Shown in pieces: positions 29,201 to 42,576 of a stretch of DNA of 64,000 nt (its first letter is position 1; the number at the start of each line of letters is the position of its first letter). The notes under the pieces were generated by a model. It saw nothing but the letters and a program-made list of their open reading frames with translations. It was not told the origin of the DNA and ran no database searches. This DNA is from Sphingomonas sp. 7/4-4. Lineage in GTDB: Bacteria; Pseudomonadota; Alphaproteobacteria; Sphingomonadales; Sphingomonadaceae. The stretch covers positions 2,480,001 through 2,544,000 of the forward strand of contig NZ_CP115960.1 of the NCBI RefSeq assembly GCF_027941955.1, written 5' to 3'. The position numbers and the translations under genes were made by a program.

Positions 29201-32200
29201 CGGACCAGCCCGCCTTGCCCCACCATCCGGCCCTGCGCGCCGACCCCGGTCATCTCGCCGTCGGGCCGGATAGCGGTGACCGCTCGGGGTCCCCCTGGAT
29301 CACGACATATTCGTTGGTGTCGGGGTTATGGTAGATCGCCGCCTCGCGCGTCGGGTCGGCGGCGAGCAGGCGGCGGAAATTGTCCTCGGCGCCGGCATAA
29401 TTGGTGGGATCGGGATGCACGATCACCGTGCCTTCGGTGACGCGGCCGATCAGGTTCGGATCGGCGGTGCTCAAGTCGATCAGGACATGCGTGGCGACGA
29501 GCGGATTGTCGTTGGCCGCGACCGCACGGCGCGGTGCCTTGCCATCGTCGTCCATGGTGCGGACGGCGAGTTCCTCCTCGGGCGCGGCGCTGCGACGGCG
29601 AGCAGGCGCGCCTTGCTGTTCCTCGGGTGGTGCGCGGCTGGGCGGGTGCATGCCCGCCTCGTCTTCCGGCGGGGCACGGCTGGGGGTGAACCCCCGCTTC
29701 CTCCGGCGGCGCGCGCGACGGCGGGCGGCCTCCAGGCATTCCCTCGGGCGGCATGCCGGACTCGCGCCAGCGCTGCAGCCGCGCGCTCGAATCGGCGGCG
29801 TGTTCGAACGTGCCTTCGAGGAAGCTCTGGATTCCGCCCTGTGCCGCCGCGCCCCAGATCTCGTCGGCAGCCTGCGCACTGGTCCCTTCGTAGCGGCCCT
29901 GACGACGGTCATAATTGATTTCGGACCAGCGCGATGCGGCATTGCCGATCCCGCCGCCCAGCGTGCGGCCAAGCAGCCGGGTGCCGAAATTCTCGCTCCA
30001 CGCCTGGCCGCGCATTCCCCCGAAGCGCGTGGCGACGTCCCCCACGCGGCCGCGCCGAAGCGCCTCGCTCGTGCCCGACAGCCGCCCGAGCCCGCCTGCC
30101 CCCAAGCTCACTGCGCGCGAAGTCAGCCCCGTGGCGAGGCTGCTCATCACCCCGCCGCCGAAGCCGCGCTCGGCACCGCGCCCGATATTGGAGAGCCATT
30201 CACCGCGATCCCAGGCGCGGTCGTCGAACGCAGCGGTGCCGGCGCCGCTGAACGCACCCGCCGCGCCGCCGATCACCACTTCCTCGGCCAAGGTCACGGT
30301 GCGGAAGCCCGCGGTCGAGATCAGCCTTGAGCCCAGCGCGCCGCGGAGCGCGCCCATCCCGCCGGCGCGCGCGATGTTGAGCCCCGAGGCGAGCCCCGCA
30401 GTTGCCGCCTGCACCACCGCCAATCCGAAATCGCGCCCGGCATCCTCATAGCCATAGCGCCCGCCCTTGATCGCCCAACTTGCCGCCATGCCGAGCACGC
30501 CGGCACCCAGAGTGGTCAGCACCGGGATCCAGAACGACGCCGCCGCGCCACCGGTCAATGCGGTCGAGAGCACCGCCGCGGCGACGACCAACGCCGTGGT
30601 GATGGCGTTGGCGATATTGTCGGTAGCGGTGCGATACGCCTGGGCGTTCGACTGGTTGGTCGCCATCAGCGCGCTGAACCCGACCACGCTGTCGCCCTCG
30701 ACGGGCGCGAAATTGCCGCGCTCGTCGAAGCGCCCGGCACGTACCATTACGCCCTCGCGATTGCGGAAGCGCAGATTGCCGCGCGCATCGAAGTCGCTGA
30801 CATGCGCGGCATCGCCTTCGCTGACCCCCATCACGCGCATCAGCCGATTGTGCGATGCCTCGAGCCGGCGATATTCCTCGCGGGCGAGCAGTTGCCCCGC
30901 CCAGCCGGCATTGTCGAGCTGGAGCCGCGACGTCATCCGGCTGACTTCGGCACGCTCGCGCGGATTGCGCGGCTGGCCCATCGCGAGGACCTGCATCTCG
31001 ATCCGGTCGTCGCCCGACAATTCGGTGAAATAGTCGTCCGAATGCTCGAACAACCCGAGCCGCTCGTACAGGCCGGGGGTGTGGGTTCGATCATATTCGG
31101 CGACTGCAGCCTGGATCTGGTCGCGGCTCATCCGCCCGAAGGTGCTGCGCAGCAGGCCCTCGTCGGTACCCCAACGGTCAATGGCGTGCTCGAAGGCGAG
31201 CGCCGCCACAGTCGGGTCGGTGAGCCCGCGGGTGACTTGCGATTCGATCAGCCGCCCCTCGCGTTCGTCGCTCGCGCCGCGCCGCAGCCGTCCGCCCAGA
31301 TCGGCGCGGATCTCGGTCAGGGTCCGCCCGGTGTCGCGCCCGCCATTGCGATAGCGGTCCCATACCCGGTACATCTCGGCCTCGCGCGCCTGGGCGCGTT
31401 CGAGCCGGCTCGGTTCGGCCGCGGGATCGCGCGGATGCGACATTCGCGAATTGGGATCGTCGGGATTGCCCATATCGTCGTTGAGCTCGGGATCGTCGAG
31501 CGCGCGTTCGACTCGCTCGCGATCCGCCCCGCCCGGCCGGCTGTCCTCGACCGCAAGCTGCATTGCGCGGGTATCGGCGGTGCCTGCGCCGGTGCGCGCC
31601 AACGTCGTCAGCAAGTCGACCTGCTCGGTACGCAGCGAGGCGGTGTAGAGATAGTCGCCGTCGCTATAGGTGCGCTCGCGGCTCGCCAGTTCGCGCAGCC
31701 ATGCCTCGCCTCCCGCCGCGCCGTCGGCGCGCACCGCACCGTCATTGCCGAGCCGCGAGACGGTATTCGCCCATGCGGCCCGGCGCCGCGCCTCGCCTGC
31801 CTCGGGGCTCTCGAACTCGCCGGTGGCGGTGAGGTTGAAGTCGCGTGCGCCTTCCAGCCGGCTCGTCCCCGCCTGGTGCGCGAAGCGCTCCATCGCGTCG
31901 AAGGCATTGTCGCCGCCGCGCGTGGCATTCTCGTCGAGCGCAGTCGTCACCGCTGCCTCGGTCCGCACCGCGCGCGCCGCCGCGACGCGATCGGCGGCGT
32001 TGGTCTCGTCGGCGGTGCGCAGCAGCTGGAACATCCGCTGATCGGCGCCTTCCAGGTCGTTCTCGACCGAATCCATGATCTCGCCAGCGCCGGGCAATCC
32101 GCGCATCGCCGCCATGTCGGCGGGACTCAGCGACGTCATCGCCGCCTGGACCTGATCGGCGTTGTTGGTCCATTCGGTCGCCGCCTGGATCTCGGCCAGC

Positions 32201-34776
32201 GCCCCCGCCGCGCGATTGCCGAGCAGGTAATTAAAGACCGCGTCGCCGCTGTATATCCGCGAGTTCACGCCGGTCAGCAGATTGCCGAAGCTCATATACG
32301 TGGCGACGTCATCCCACAGATTGCCGGGGCGGACTTCGTTGTAATATTTGATCACGGCCTGGCCGCGGCGATAGGTGAGCCCGCGCACCAGATCGAGAGT
32401 CTGCTCTGGATTCTGTCCGAGCAGGGTCATCTGGGTCATCAGCCCGTCGCCGCGGCGGGAGACGTCGCCGACCACGCTCTCGGCGATCGAGCGAGTCAGG
32501 TCGAATATCTGCTGCTCGCTCTCCGGCGCGGCGGTGTAGTCGTCGGAAAGGTCGACGAATTCCTTCGGGCTCGATCCGGTCCCGGCGGGCGGCTGCGGGC
32601 TGGTCGAGACAGGCGGCGGAGTGCTGGCATTGGCTTCGCCAGTGCTGCCGGGGCCCGGCGTCCCCATATAGGCCGCGACTGCCTGCGCCTGCGCGTCGCG
32701 CAGCGCCGACCACAAGGCATTCTCCATCGTATCGAGCTCGGCCTTGGCCGGAATCGGGAAATTGTCGATCGACTGTGCCACCGGATCGGCCATCCGCCGC
32801 AGCGACTGGTCGAGCGCGAGGATCTGGGCGAACATCTGTGCGCCCGAGCCGCGCGCCGACTCGCGCAACTGGCCGTTGAGCTGTGCGATGCCCTTGTCCG
32901 CGCCCGCCGCGATCTGTGCCCCGCGCGTCGCGAATTGGCGGCGCATCCGCTCCGCCGCGCCGCCCGACTGGCCGAGCCGTGCGTCCACGGCTTCTCGCTG
33001 GAGCCGGCGGGTCCGCTCGCCCGATTCGATCACGAAGCGCGCGAAATTGTCAGGCGGCTGGGCGCGCTGCGCCGCGATCTGCTCGTGCAATGCAAGGATC
33101 GCCGCACCCTGCCCGCTGGCGAGGCTGGTGAAACCCTTCCACTGGCTGTCGCCGGCACGGGCCATGCTCAGGCGCTGCCCCTCGGCCGCGCGCGCCGTCT
33201 GGCTGACGATCTGCTCGCGGCTGCGGCGGTGGCGGTCGACCAGCCCGATCTCGACCGAATTACGGCTGCGGCGCACGCCGTCCGCCGAGTTACGCTCGGT
33301 CGAGTCGACTTGCTTGATCGCATTGTCGCGCACTCGCGCGATCTGCGCCGGCGCCTGACCGAGCCGGTCGACATAGCTCTGAAACGGCTGGAACGCCTGC
33401 GTCGCGGCACTCTGGAAATTGGTATGCGCGGTGTTGAGGTTGTCGGCGAACACTGCAGTGCCGTCGGTGAACGCAGTCGCGCGATTGCCGGCGCGCACCG
33501 GGATCGCGACGTCGATATCCTCATTCTCCGCCGCCTGCATCTGCGGCGCCTGATCCTCGTAATCGGCGGCGGTGTTGGGTGCATGGCCGAGCGAGGGATC
33601 GGCCTGCAGCCCGCTGAACGCGGCCGAGGCAGCCGCGCCCGCGACGTCGACTGCAGTGAGATAGTCGCCGAGCGTCACTTCGACGGCCTGTGCCGCTTCG
33701 CGCGCGGCGGTCATCCGCGCCTGGATCGCCCCCGCCGCGCCGCCACCGTCCCCATCGCCCGCCGCGCTGCGACGCGAATCATCGCGCGGGCATTGTCCGC
33801 CTGCAGCCCCAGCCGGAAGACGGCATCGGACTCGGCCTGGTCGAGATCCGATCGGGCATCTGCCAGTGTGTCGCGCAACTTATCCAGCGAATCGTCGAGC
33901 TGGCGCTGCGCATCCGCCTGGAGGTCGGCATAAAGCGAGCGGAGCCGCTCATGCTCGTTGCGGCCCGCTGCGACGACCTCGTCATAGCTGCGCGCCGCCG
34001 CCGCCGCGGCTTCCTCGAACGCGATCGGATAGCGCCGCACTGCCGGCGACATATCCTTGGTCCCGCCATCGGGCACCACCGAGAGGCCGTGCGGCATCGC
34101 CAGCGGCGACGGTGTGGCGGTGCGATCGAGCGGCTGGCGGCTGATCTGGACCTGGTCGTTGGCCGGTTGGGGTATCGGCAACGGCACGAACGGCGGCTCG
34201 GCCCGCGGCTCCTGTGCATGCCCTCCCGCGCGACGACCACCGGCTGCGGCCGCGCGCGCCCCTCCGCCGCCGCGCGCGGCAGCCGCGCGCCCAGGCCCAG
34301 TGGGCGCCGCCGCGGCATCGCCCGGCGCCGTTGCGGGTGCCGTCGCGCCGTCCGCCGCAGTGCTGTCGGCAGGCGCAGTCGCAGGATCGCTTGGGGTGCC
34401 GGCACCACCGGTAGTGCTAGTGGGCGGTGCCGGCCGGGCGGCCGGCGCGGTCGACCGCGTGCCCGTCGGCGGCATGACGATCGGCGTGGCCGCCACGCTC
34501 GACATCAGCGGCGCCGGCGGCGCGACGCTCGCCAGATCGTCGGCCGAACACACCATCGCGCTGTACGAAGTGAACGCGCTCGACGCGGGATCGACATAAG
34601 CCGGACTGCTCATCGGTCCGCCGCTCATCGCCGGGCTAGTGCTGCGCGCCGCCGCGGCCCGCGCGTCACGTGCCGCGCGCCGCTCCTCGGGGTCGAGCGC
34701 GCAGAAGGCATCGCGTCGAGCCGGTGCGGCACCCGCGGCGCGGGTGGCGGGCGTACCGCCCGCGCGGTGGCCGTGG

Positions 34777-34783
<7 letters not shown>
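26252..34783 (-). CDS. Giant multidomain eCIS-associated polymorphic-toxin-like protein with C-terminal deaminase (frame changes at least 7 times)
   Basis: About 2,840 residues. From the N-terminus: a proline/alanine-rich region (34.2-34.6 kb), long helical coiled-coil regions (32.5-34 kb), an annexin-like segment (GTDEGLLRSTF, then ELSGDD; near 31.1 kb), a hydrophobic stretch (30.47-30.62 kb), and a proline-rich linker with three PSRAPPE repeats (29.6-29.77 kb). Then comes an ADP-ribosyltransferase-like region (LLLHGTPQG and DFGRGFYLTT; 28.1-28.43 kb) and a terminal deaminase-like domain with HAE (26453-26461) and CESC (26363-26374). All frame changes (near 33780, 29692, 29291, 28985, 28330, 26789 and near the start) are one-base deletions, mostly in G/C runs. 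ATG 34783 overlaps the AAA+ stop; ATG 34628 is a later alternative. Probable cargo of the particle. Confidence 0.65.
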
Positions 34784-36640
<1,857 letters not shown>

Positions 36641-36644
<4 letters not shown>

Positions 36645-38128
36645 GTTTCGCCCCGCTTTGCGTAGCGATATCGAATACTGAGCCCGAGCCAGTCGGTCCA
36701 GCCGGGGTCGATGTCGAGCGCGTGACGGCGCAGCCGCAGATCGACAGACTCGGGATCGAAGCGGATCACCAGCCTCTCCTCCGCCTGCCGCAGCCAGCCC
36801 TGACGGCGGACGACTTCGTGGAGGCGGATGCGCGCCCAGCGCCAGAGATGGAAGTCGAGTGCAACTCGCCAGGGTCGCGCGAAATCGGGATCGCCGGGAG
36901 CGCAATCGACGAACGGAAGCAAAACCGGATCCTCGGGATCGACACCGAAGTGCAGACCGATCGCGCGGATCAGCCGCCGCCCGCCATCGGCTGCGGCGAG
37001 GTCGGGATGATCGGTCAGCCATTCGCGAAAGCCGAGCCGGATCAGCACGGGCACCACTAGCCACAAGCCGGCGAACGGGCTTTCGGCTTCGTCGAACAAG
37101 CGCGACAGCGAAGGCGGCGCGACAAACGGTTCGCCTTCCGATGCCCGCATCTGCACCGATTCTGCCGTGGGGGCTGTGCGCGTTGGAGCATCCGCCTCGC
37201 CTGCAGGTGACACCTGCGACTGCTGCTTCGTTGCCGCCCCTACAGCCTCCGCAGCATTCCGCCCCGGGGTCCGCCGCGCGATCGTCGCCGTAGGACCCCG
37301 GCCGTTCTCGAGCAGGAGGCCATAGCTGCGCACCGCCTCCGCGAGCTGCTGTGGCGCAAGCCGCAAGGCCGGGCTCCCACGCAACAGCAGTCGCTCGAGC
37401 AGCCGAGGCGCCACTGGCGCGCCCACACCGATTTTCAGGACCAGGCGCTCGATCGCTGCCACGATCCGCTCGGGCAGGGCTTCTCGAATAGCCAGAACCA
37501 GCGCAACAACGGTGCGGTGCGCCGGCAGGGGTTCGCCTGCAGCCGCAGCGGCTTCCGCTGGCAAATCCGCATCCGCGACGGCATCGGCCTCCGCAATCGG
37601 CAGTCGGACTGGCACCCCCGTCATTTGCTCGGCCGCAGCAAGCAGCAAGTCGATCCCGCCTTCGGCGACGACCGCCTCGACCAGCGCGACGGGCTCGATC
37701 GGCCCGCGCCCAGCCACTGCCTCCCCCAGCGCCGCTGCCAGCCATTCACGCGCCGGCTCGCCTTGCCAGTCGGGTACTGCCAGTCGCCAGAACCACGCCA
37801 CTGGCTGGCGCCCGGCAATCAGATCGCGCAGCAACAGCCGCCACGCCTCGCCACGACTGGCGAACCACACGCAATTGCCATCCCCCGCATTGCTCTCGCC
37901 GCCATGCCGTCGTCCTTGCGTCGCGACGTCCCAGGCCTGGCGGAACTGCGCGCTACGCCGGTCGGGCCGCTGTTCGGGCCGCGTCCGCCCCAGCGCCACG
38001 CGGCGGATCAGCACCAGCCGCTCGTCGTCGGGCCACGAGGTGCGGATCCCGTCCTCGATCGCGAACCGGGCCAAGGCCGCGTGATCGGGTGGTCCGCGGA
38101 GCCTCAGCCGTGCGATCGCGACCCCCAT
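36641..38128 (-). CDS. eCIS-locus protein of unknown function
   Basis: 495 residues in one frame, mostly helical, with a conserved-looking hydrophobic C-terminal third (SRLFDEAESPFAGLWLVVPV, then RALDFHLWRWARIRLHEVV-like and DIDPGWTDWLGLSIRYRY). A proline/threonine-rich linker is at about 285-325. No signal peptide. It starts five bases after the preceding gene and overlaps the AAA+ start by four, so the two are probably translated together and may interact. I have no family name for it. Confidence 0.55.
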
Positions 38129-38132
38129 CGCC

Positions 38133-41100
38133 TCAGCCGGTCACGAGATGGAAACGCAAATCGTTGGTCAGCGAAACCAAGCCGCCCAGGTTCTGCGTCA
38201 TCACTGCCATCGCATGCCCGTCGACGATATCGTCGATCACAGCGCGCGAGACGATGCGGTCGTTGCGGTCCCGGATCACCGCGATCATGCCTTTGCGGAT
38301 ACGCGTGATGTCGAGCGCCAGCTGGAAGCGCGTCCCGAGCACCGCCGGCGCAGGCGCGACCAGCCGGGCCGGGATGATCGCGTCGACGGGGGCGTGCGCA
38401 CTCATCAGCAATGCGATTCGCACCAGCTCGTTGATCGCGTTGACCGCTTCCTGCAGCGAGCGGTCGATCCGCGCGAACAACCAGTCGACAAAACCCTGCA
38501 GCGTCCGCCGGTCGGCCAGGGGCACTTCGGGCCATCCGGGCAGCCCGGCAAGCGAAGAGAGCGGCGCGGGCCGGTCGAATTCGGACAGAATCTCGGCCCA
38601 GCCCAGCCGGATCACCGGCGCGACTTCGGCAAAAGCCGCGTGCAGGCAGGCGGCGACCTGTCCGATCGCTTCCATCTCGCTCGTCGCCATGCGCGTCAGC
38701 GTCGGCTGGCGATGCCGCCCGTCGATCAAATCGCCGAGGCTCGCCGTCTGCTGGATCTGAACATGTGTCTGCGCAAGCGAGAGAGCAGTGATCCGGCTAT
38801 AGTCGATCTGCGTGATCAGCGTTCGGCGATCCTGCACCACGCGCTGCTGCGCGATGAATGCCTGTTGCACACCGAACATGATCCGCGTGGTCGGGACGAA
38901 GGTCCGCGCGAAGATCGGCAGCATCGCGCGATAACGCATCGCCTCGATGGCAGCGCGCGCCGCTTCCAGCCGGTCGATCCGCGCCACTTCGGTGGCGATC
39001 GGCGGGAACCATTTGACCGGCGCGTCGCGCAGCAGCTCGACATAATCGTCGAGCTCCTCGGGCACGTCGGGATGTTCGCGACGGCAGGCGATGACCGGAT
39101 CGGGGGCCAGCCCCGACGCCATCTCCAGCACCGGCGCGGAGTCGCGGTAATCGGCTTCGCGCACCCGGCGCCACGCGATCACCGAGACATGCGTCTCGAG
39201 CACTGCGCTCCGCCGCGCGTTGACCGTGGCGACGCGCGCCAGTTCCTCGGCATAAAGCTGCTGCGCAACCGCGACGTCGTGGCGCGCTTCCTCGACTTCG
39301 ACGTCGATGCTGCGTAGCCATGCGGCAGCCTGGTTGGCTTGCGCCAGAACGACGCCGCGAAGCGCCTCGATGCTGTCGCGCAGATCCTCGAACAGCGCGA
39401 TCCGCCCTTCGACCATCCGCATGATTCCGATACTGTTGTCGATCGCCTTGACCGCCGCGGTAAAGTAGGACGATTCGTCCTTTTTCTCCGGCAGCGTGTC
39501 CATATCGACGACCTGCGAGATGCCGTTGCCGTTCCTGGGCGGATTCAGCACATCGTCCAGCGTGACGAAGACCGGATTATCGTCTTTGCTCGCCGCCGTC
39601 CGAAAGCCCGGCATCGGCAGGTCGCCGAGCGCGATGCCGCGCGGGCGCGAATTGGCGGCAGTCGCGATGAGCGAGGCCAGTGTCCCGATCACCGCCGCCT
39701 TGCTCGCGATCGCATAATCGAGCGCCATCGCCGAAGCCGACGGCTTGATCCGCTCGGCGACGCTGAGCGTGCGCTCGACCAGCCCCGCCACCGGCCGCGA
39801 GGCGCGGATGTCGGCGGGTTCGTAGCGATTGCTGATCAGCGCGATATTGGCAAGGCCGATGCTCGTCGGCGGGGCGATGGTCGTGGGCGCGCGGAACATC
39901 GGAGTATTGATCGGTAGCATCGAAAGCGGTGTCGAAAACGCCGTCGCCGAGGGAGAAGCCAAGGCCGACGAGGCGAGCAGGCCGGCCGCGGCACCGGTCA
40001 AGGTCCGCTCGCGCGTCTCGGCTGTCGCCTTGGCCGCTGCCGGCGTCGGCAGGGGCGATGCGATGTTGAGCGTCATGAACTGCGGCGCAAACGACGCCGC
40101 AAACAATTGGCTGTTCGCTACGGCGGGTTTCGCAGCGGCAAGCGATTCGGTCTCCGAGCCGGGCCCCGAGGGCGTCGGCGTGGCCGGCGCGAACGCCTTG
40201 ATGCGATCGAGAAAATTGGCGATGCCCACACTCGTCGCGCGCGCTTTCGTCGCGAGCCGAGAGATCGGCCAAGGTCGGAGACGTCACCAGCCGCGAGGCG
40301 GAATCCGCACCCAGCATATATTGGCGGACGCGGTAGATGTCCGAACGGGCCCGGATAAAGCCGAGATCGATCGCATCATTGGTCGCGTCGAGCCGCGCGC
40401 GGATTTGGCCGAGAAACGCGTCGAGCCCCAATTCCTCGAGCTGGGCGAAATCCTGTTTCAGGAAGTCTTGCTTCCACTGATCCCGGAACGGATCGAGCGC
40501 CGCGACTTCGCGGACGCCATTGGCTTCGATCGTCCCGAAATCCCCGACAACGATATCCTCGCGTCCAGGCACTGCCTTCCATGGCCAGCCCGCGCTCGGA
40601 TTGGTCTGGCCGGCCGTTCCAGAAAACAATGCTGCGCCAGCGGGCGCGTCGTCGGCGATGAAGGTCGCGAGATTGCCGCTGGCGTCGGTCGTGCCGAACG
40701 GTCCCCATTCGACCTGCCCACCGCGCTGACCGAACTCGACGCCATTGACGGCGAAGCTCTCGAGCCCGCCGCCGCTCGCGTCCCAGGCTTGCGACGCCGG
40801 GATCTCGAGCCGCGTCCAGCGGCCGACCGGCGGCAGCGCACCGCCTTTGAACAACTCGCCCAAAAACCCCTCGGCTGCGCCCCAGAACACACCTTTGCTG
40901 AAATTGGCCAGAAAGCCCGGGCTCGTCGCCTCGCCGAGCCGAAGCGACAAGCCGGTGAGATTGGCTGCCGAGTGTATCCGCACCCACACCCACACGATGT
41001 CGCTCTTGGCGACCGGCAGCGACGCCGCCCCGCCCGACATGGTGTGCAGGCGAACGGTGGCGCCGGTCTCGTCGAAGCGCCGCGTGCGCGTGCATTCGAC

Positions 41101-42562
41101 CGGCGGCTGATCGCCTGGGTCGGGGCTGTCCTCGCCTATCGGCAAGTCGGCTGCGGGCCAACGCACCGGCTGGCCCGAAATCGCCTCGTTGAGCCGGTCG
41201 AGCCTGCGGCGGCCGATCTCGCGCGTCGCCAGCCAGCGCGCGCGATCGGTGGCGAACGCCGCCATGGTGGTGGCGAAGCGCGGGTCGGCGACTTCGATCT
41301 CGAGCAGACGCGGTTCATAGACCGTGTCGGGCACCGGCACGAGCAATTCGACTCGATCGGGCGCGCTGCGATTATAGCTGGCGAGCGCCGCTGCCTCGCG
41401 GATCGCCAGATCGAGATTGCTCTGCGGCACCGGAATCGCTGAAAGCGCGAAGCTGCCCGGGAAGAAGGTCTGGCGCCGGAGCACGGGATCGAACAAATCG
41501 CGCGGGAGCAGCCCGACCGGGGGCAGTCGCACGAACGTGTCGCGCAGCAGCACTTCGTCGAACGACGGCTGCTCGACCAATTGGCCGACGAACTGGTCGA
41601 TCCGCGCCTGCCACAGCCGCGGATCGCCGGTCATCGGCACCAGAGGCGTGCGATTGCCCGGCGTGCCGCCAGTGCGCACCACGCTGAACCGGTCGACGAA
41701 TGCCAGCGACCAGTCCGGATTGAAGCCGATCGTGGCGAGCGGCACGCCCCATGCGTCCCAAGGATGCATGTCGTCCTCGCCGAACAATTTCTCATTGTCG
41801 AACGTGGCATAGGCCAGGCGATTGCGCTGCGCCTTGTCGTAGCCGGGCAGCGCATAATCGGGGCTGCCGTCGGTCGCAGTGACTTCGCCCGGCCACAAGA
41901 ACAAGGCGAGCTGCGCGCCATCGATGCGCTGCAAGTCGACATAGGCATCGTCGCGCGCATCGGGCGGGCAGGCATCCATCGGCCGGCCGAGGATCGTCGC
42001 GGTCACCGGCCGTGCGACGAGCACCGCGACATGCGGCAATAGCGCACTGCGCGCACTCGCGGCGAGCCCGCCCAGGTTGCGGCCGATGCGACGCGGTAGC
42101 ACCGGCCGCAGCCGATCGCCCCCACCGGCGGCGAGACGGTCAGTATATCGGGATCCTCATCGTCCTCGATCGCATCGGCATGGTCGACGCGCAGGATCAC
42201 CGGCAGATCGGCGAGCTTGACGCGGCGGGCGCTGCCGATGCTGATGTCCTCCCCGAAACCGCGAGCGCGATCCCGGGCGAGACGATTAATTGCGCGACTT
42301 CGGGCACCGCCCCGATCGCCCCCGGCTCGGCGGTGACCTCGAGCCCCGAGACGCTGCCGGGTGCGAGCGACAGGCCGTAAAGGCGCTGCATGCCCGAGCG
42401 CATGTCCTGCTCGGCAGTGAGCGCCTTGTCCGAGACCGCGCGCCCGGCAAAGGGATGCATGCGCCGGCGCCAGACATTGGGCAGATCGGGACGGAGCGGC
42501 GGATCGCAGCCGATGACATGTTCGTCGGCGAACGATCGATCGATGCGCTGGGTGACTTCCAT
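38133..42562 (-). CDS. Very large eCIS-locus protein (frame changes at least 3 times)
   Basis: About 1,476 residues. The N-terminal module HPFAGRAVSDKALTAEQDMR to LIVSPGIALAVSG also occurs in the two genes upstream. The middle is a long region with beta-rich lectin-like character (VGRWTRLEIPASQAWDASGG near 40.8 kb). The last 600 residues are long helices (MRMVEGRIALFEDLRDSIEA, then VEVEEARHDVAVAQQLYAEE) that may form a rod. Frame changes lie near 42200-42250, 42110 and 40250. ATG 42562 has GGAGGACGGC ahead. Its size and helices could suit a fibre or tape-measure part, but this is only a guess. Confidence 0.5.
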
Positions 42563-42576
42563 GTGCCGTCCTCCGC

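Noticed and set aside
30802..33933. Open plus-strand frame of over 1,000 codons inside the giant cargo gene
   Set aside because: It is the antisense shadow of a GC-rich gene; the minus-strand protein has clear annexin-like and helical sequence, while the plus frame is an arginine/alanine-rich string without motifs.
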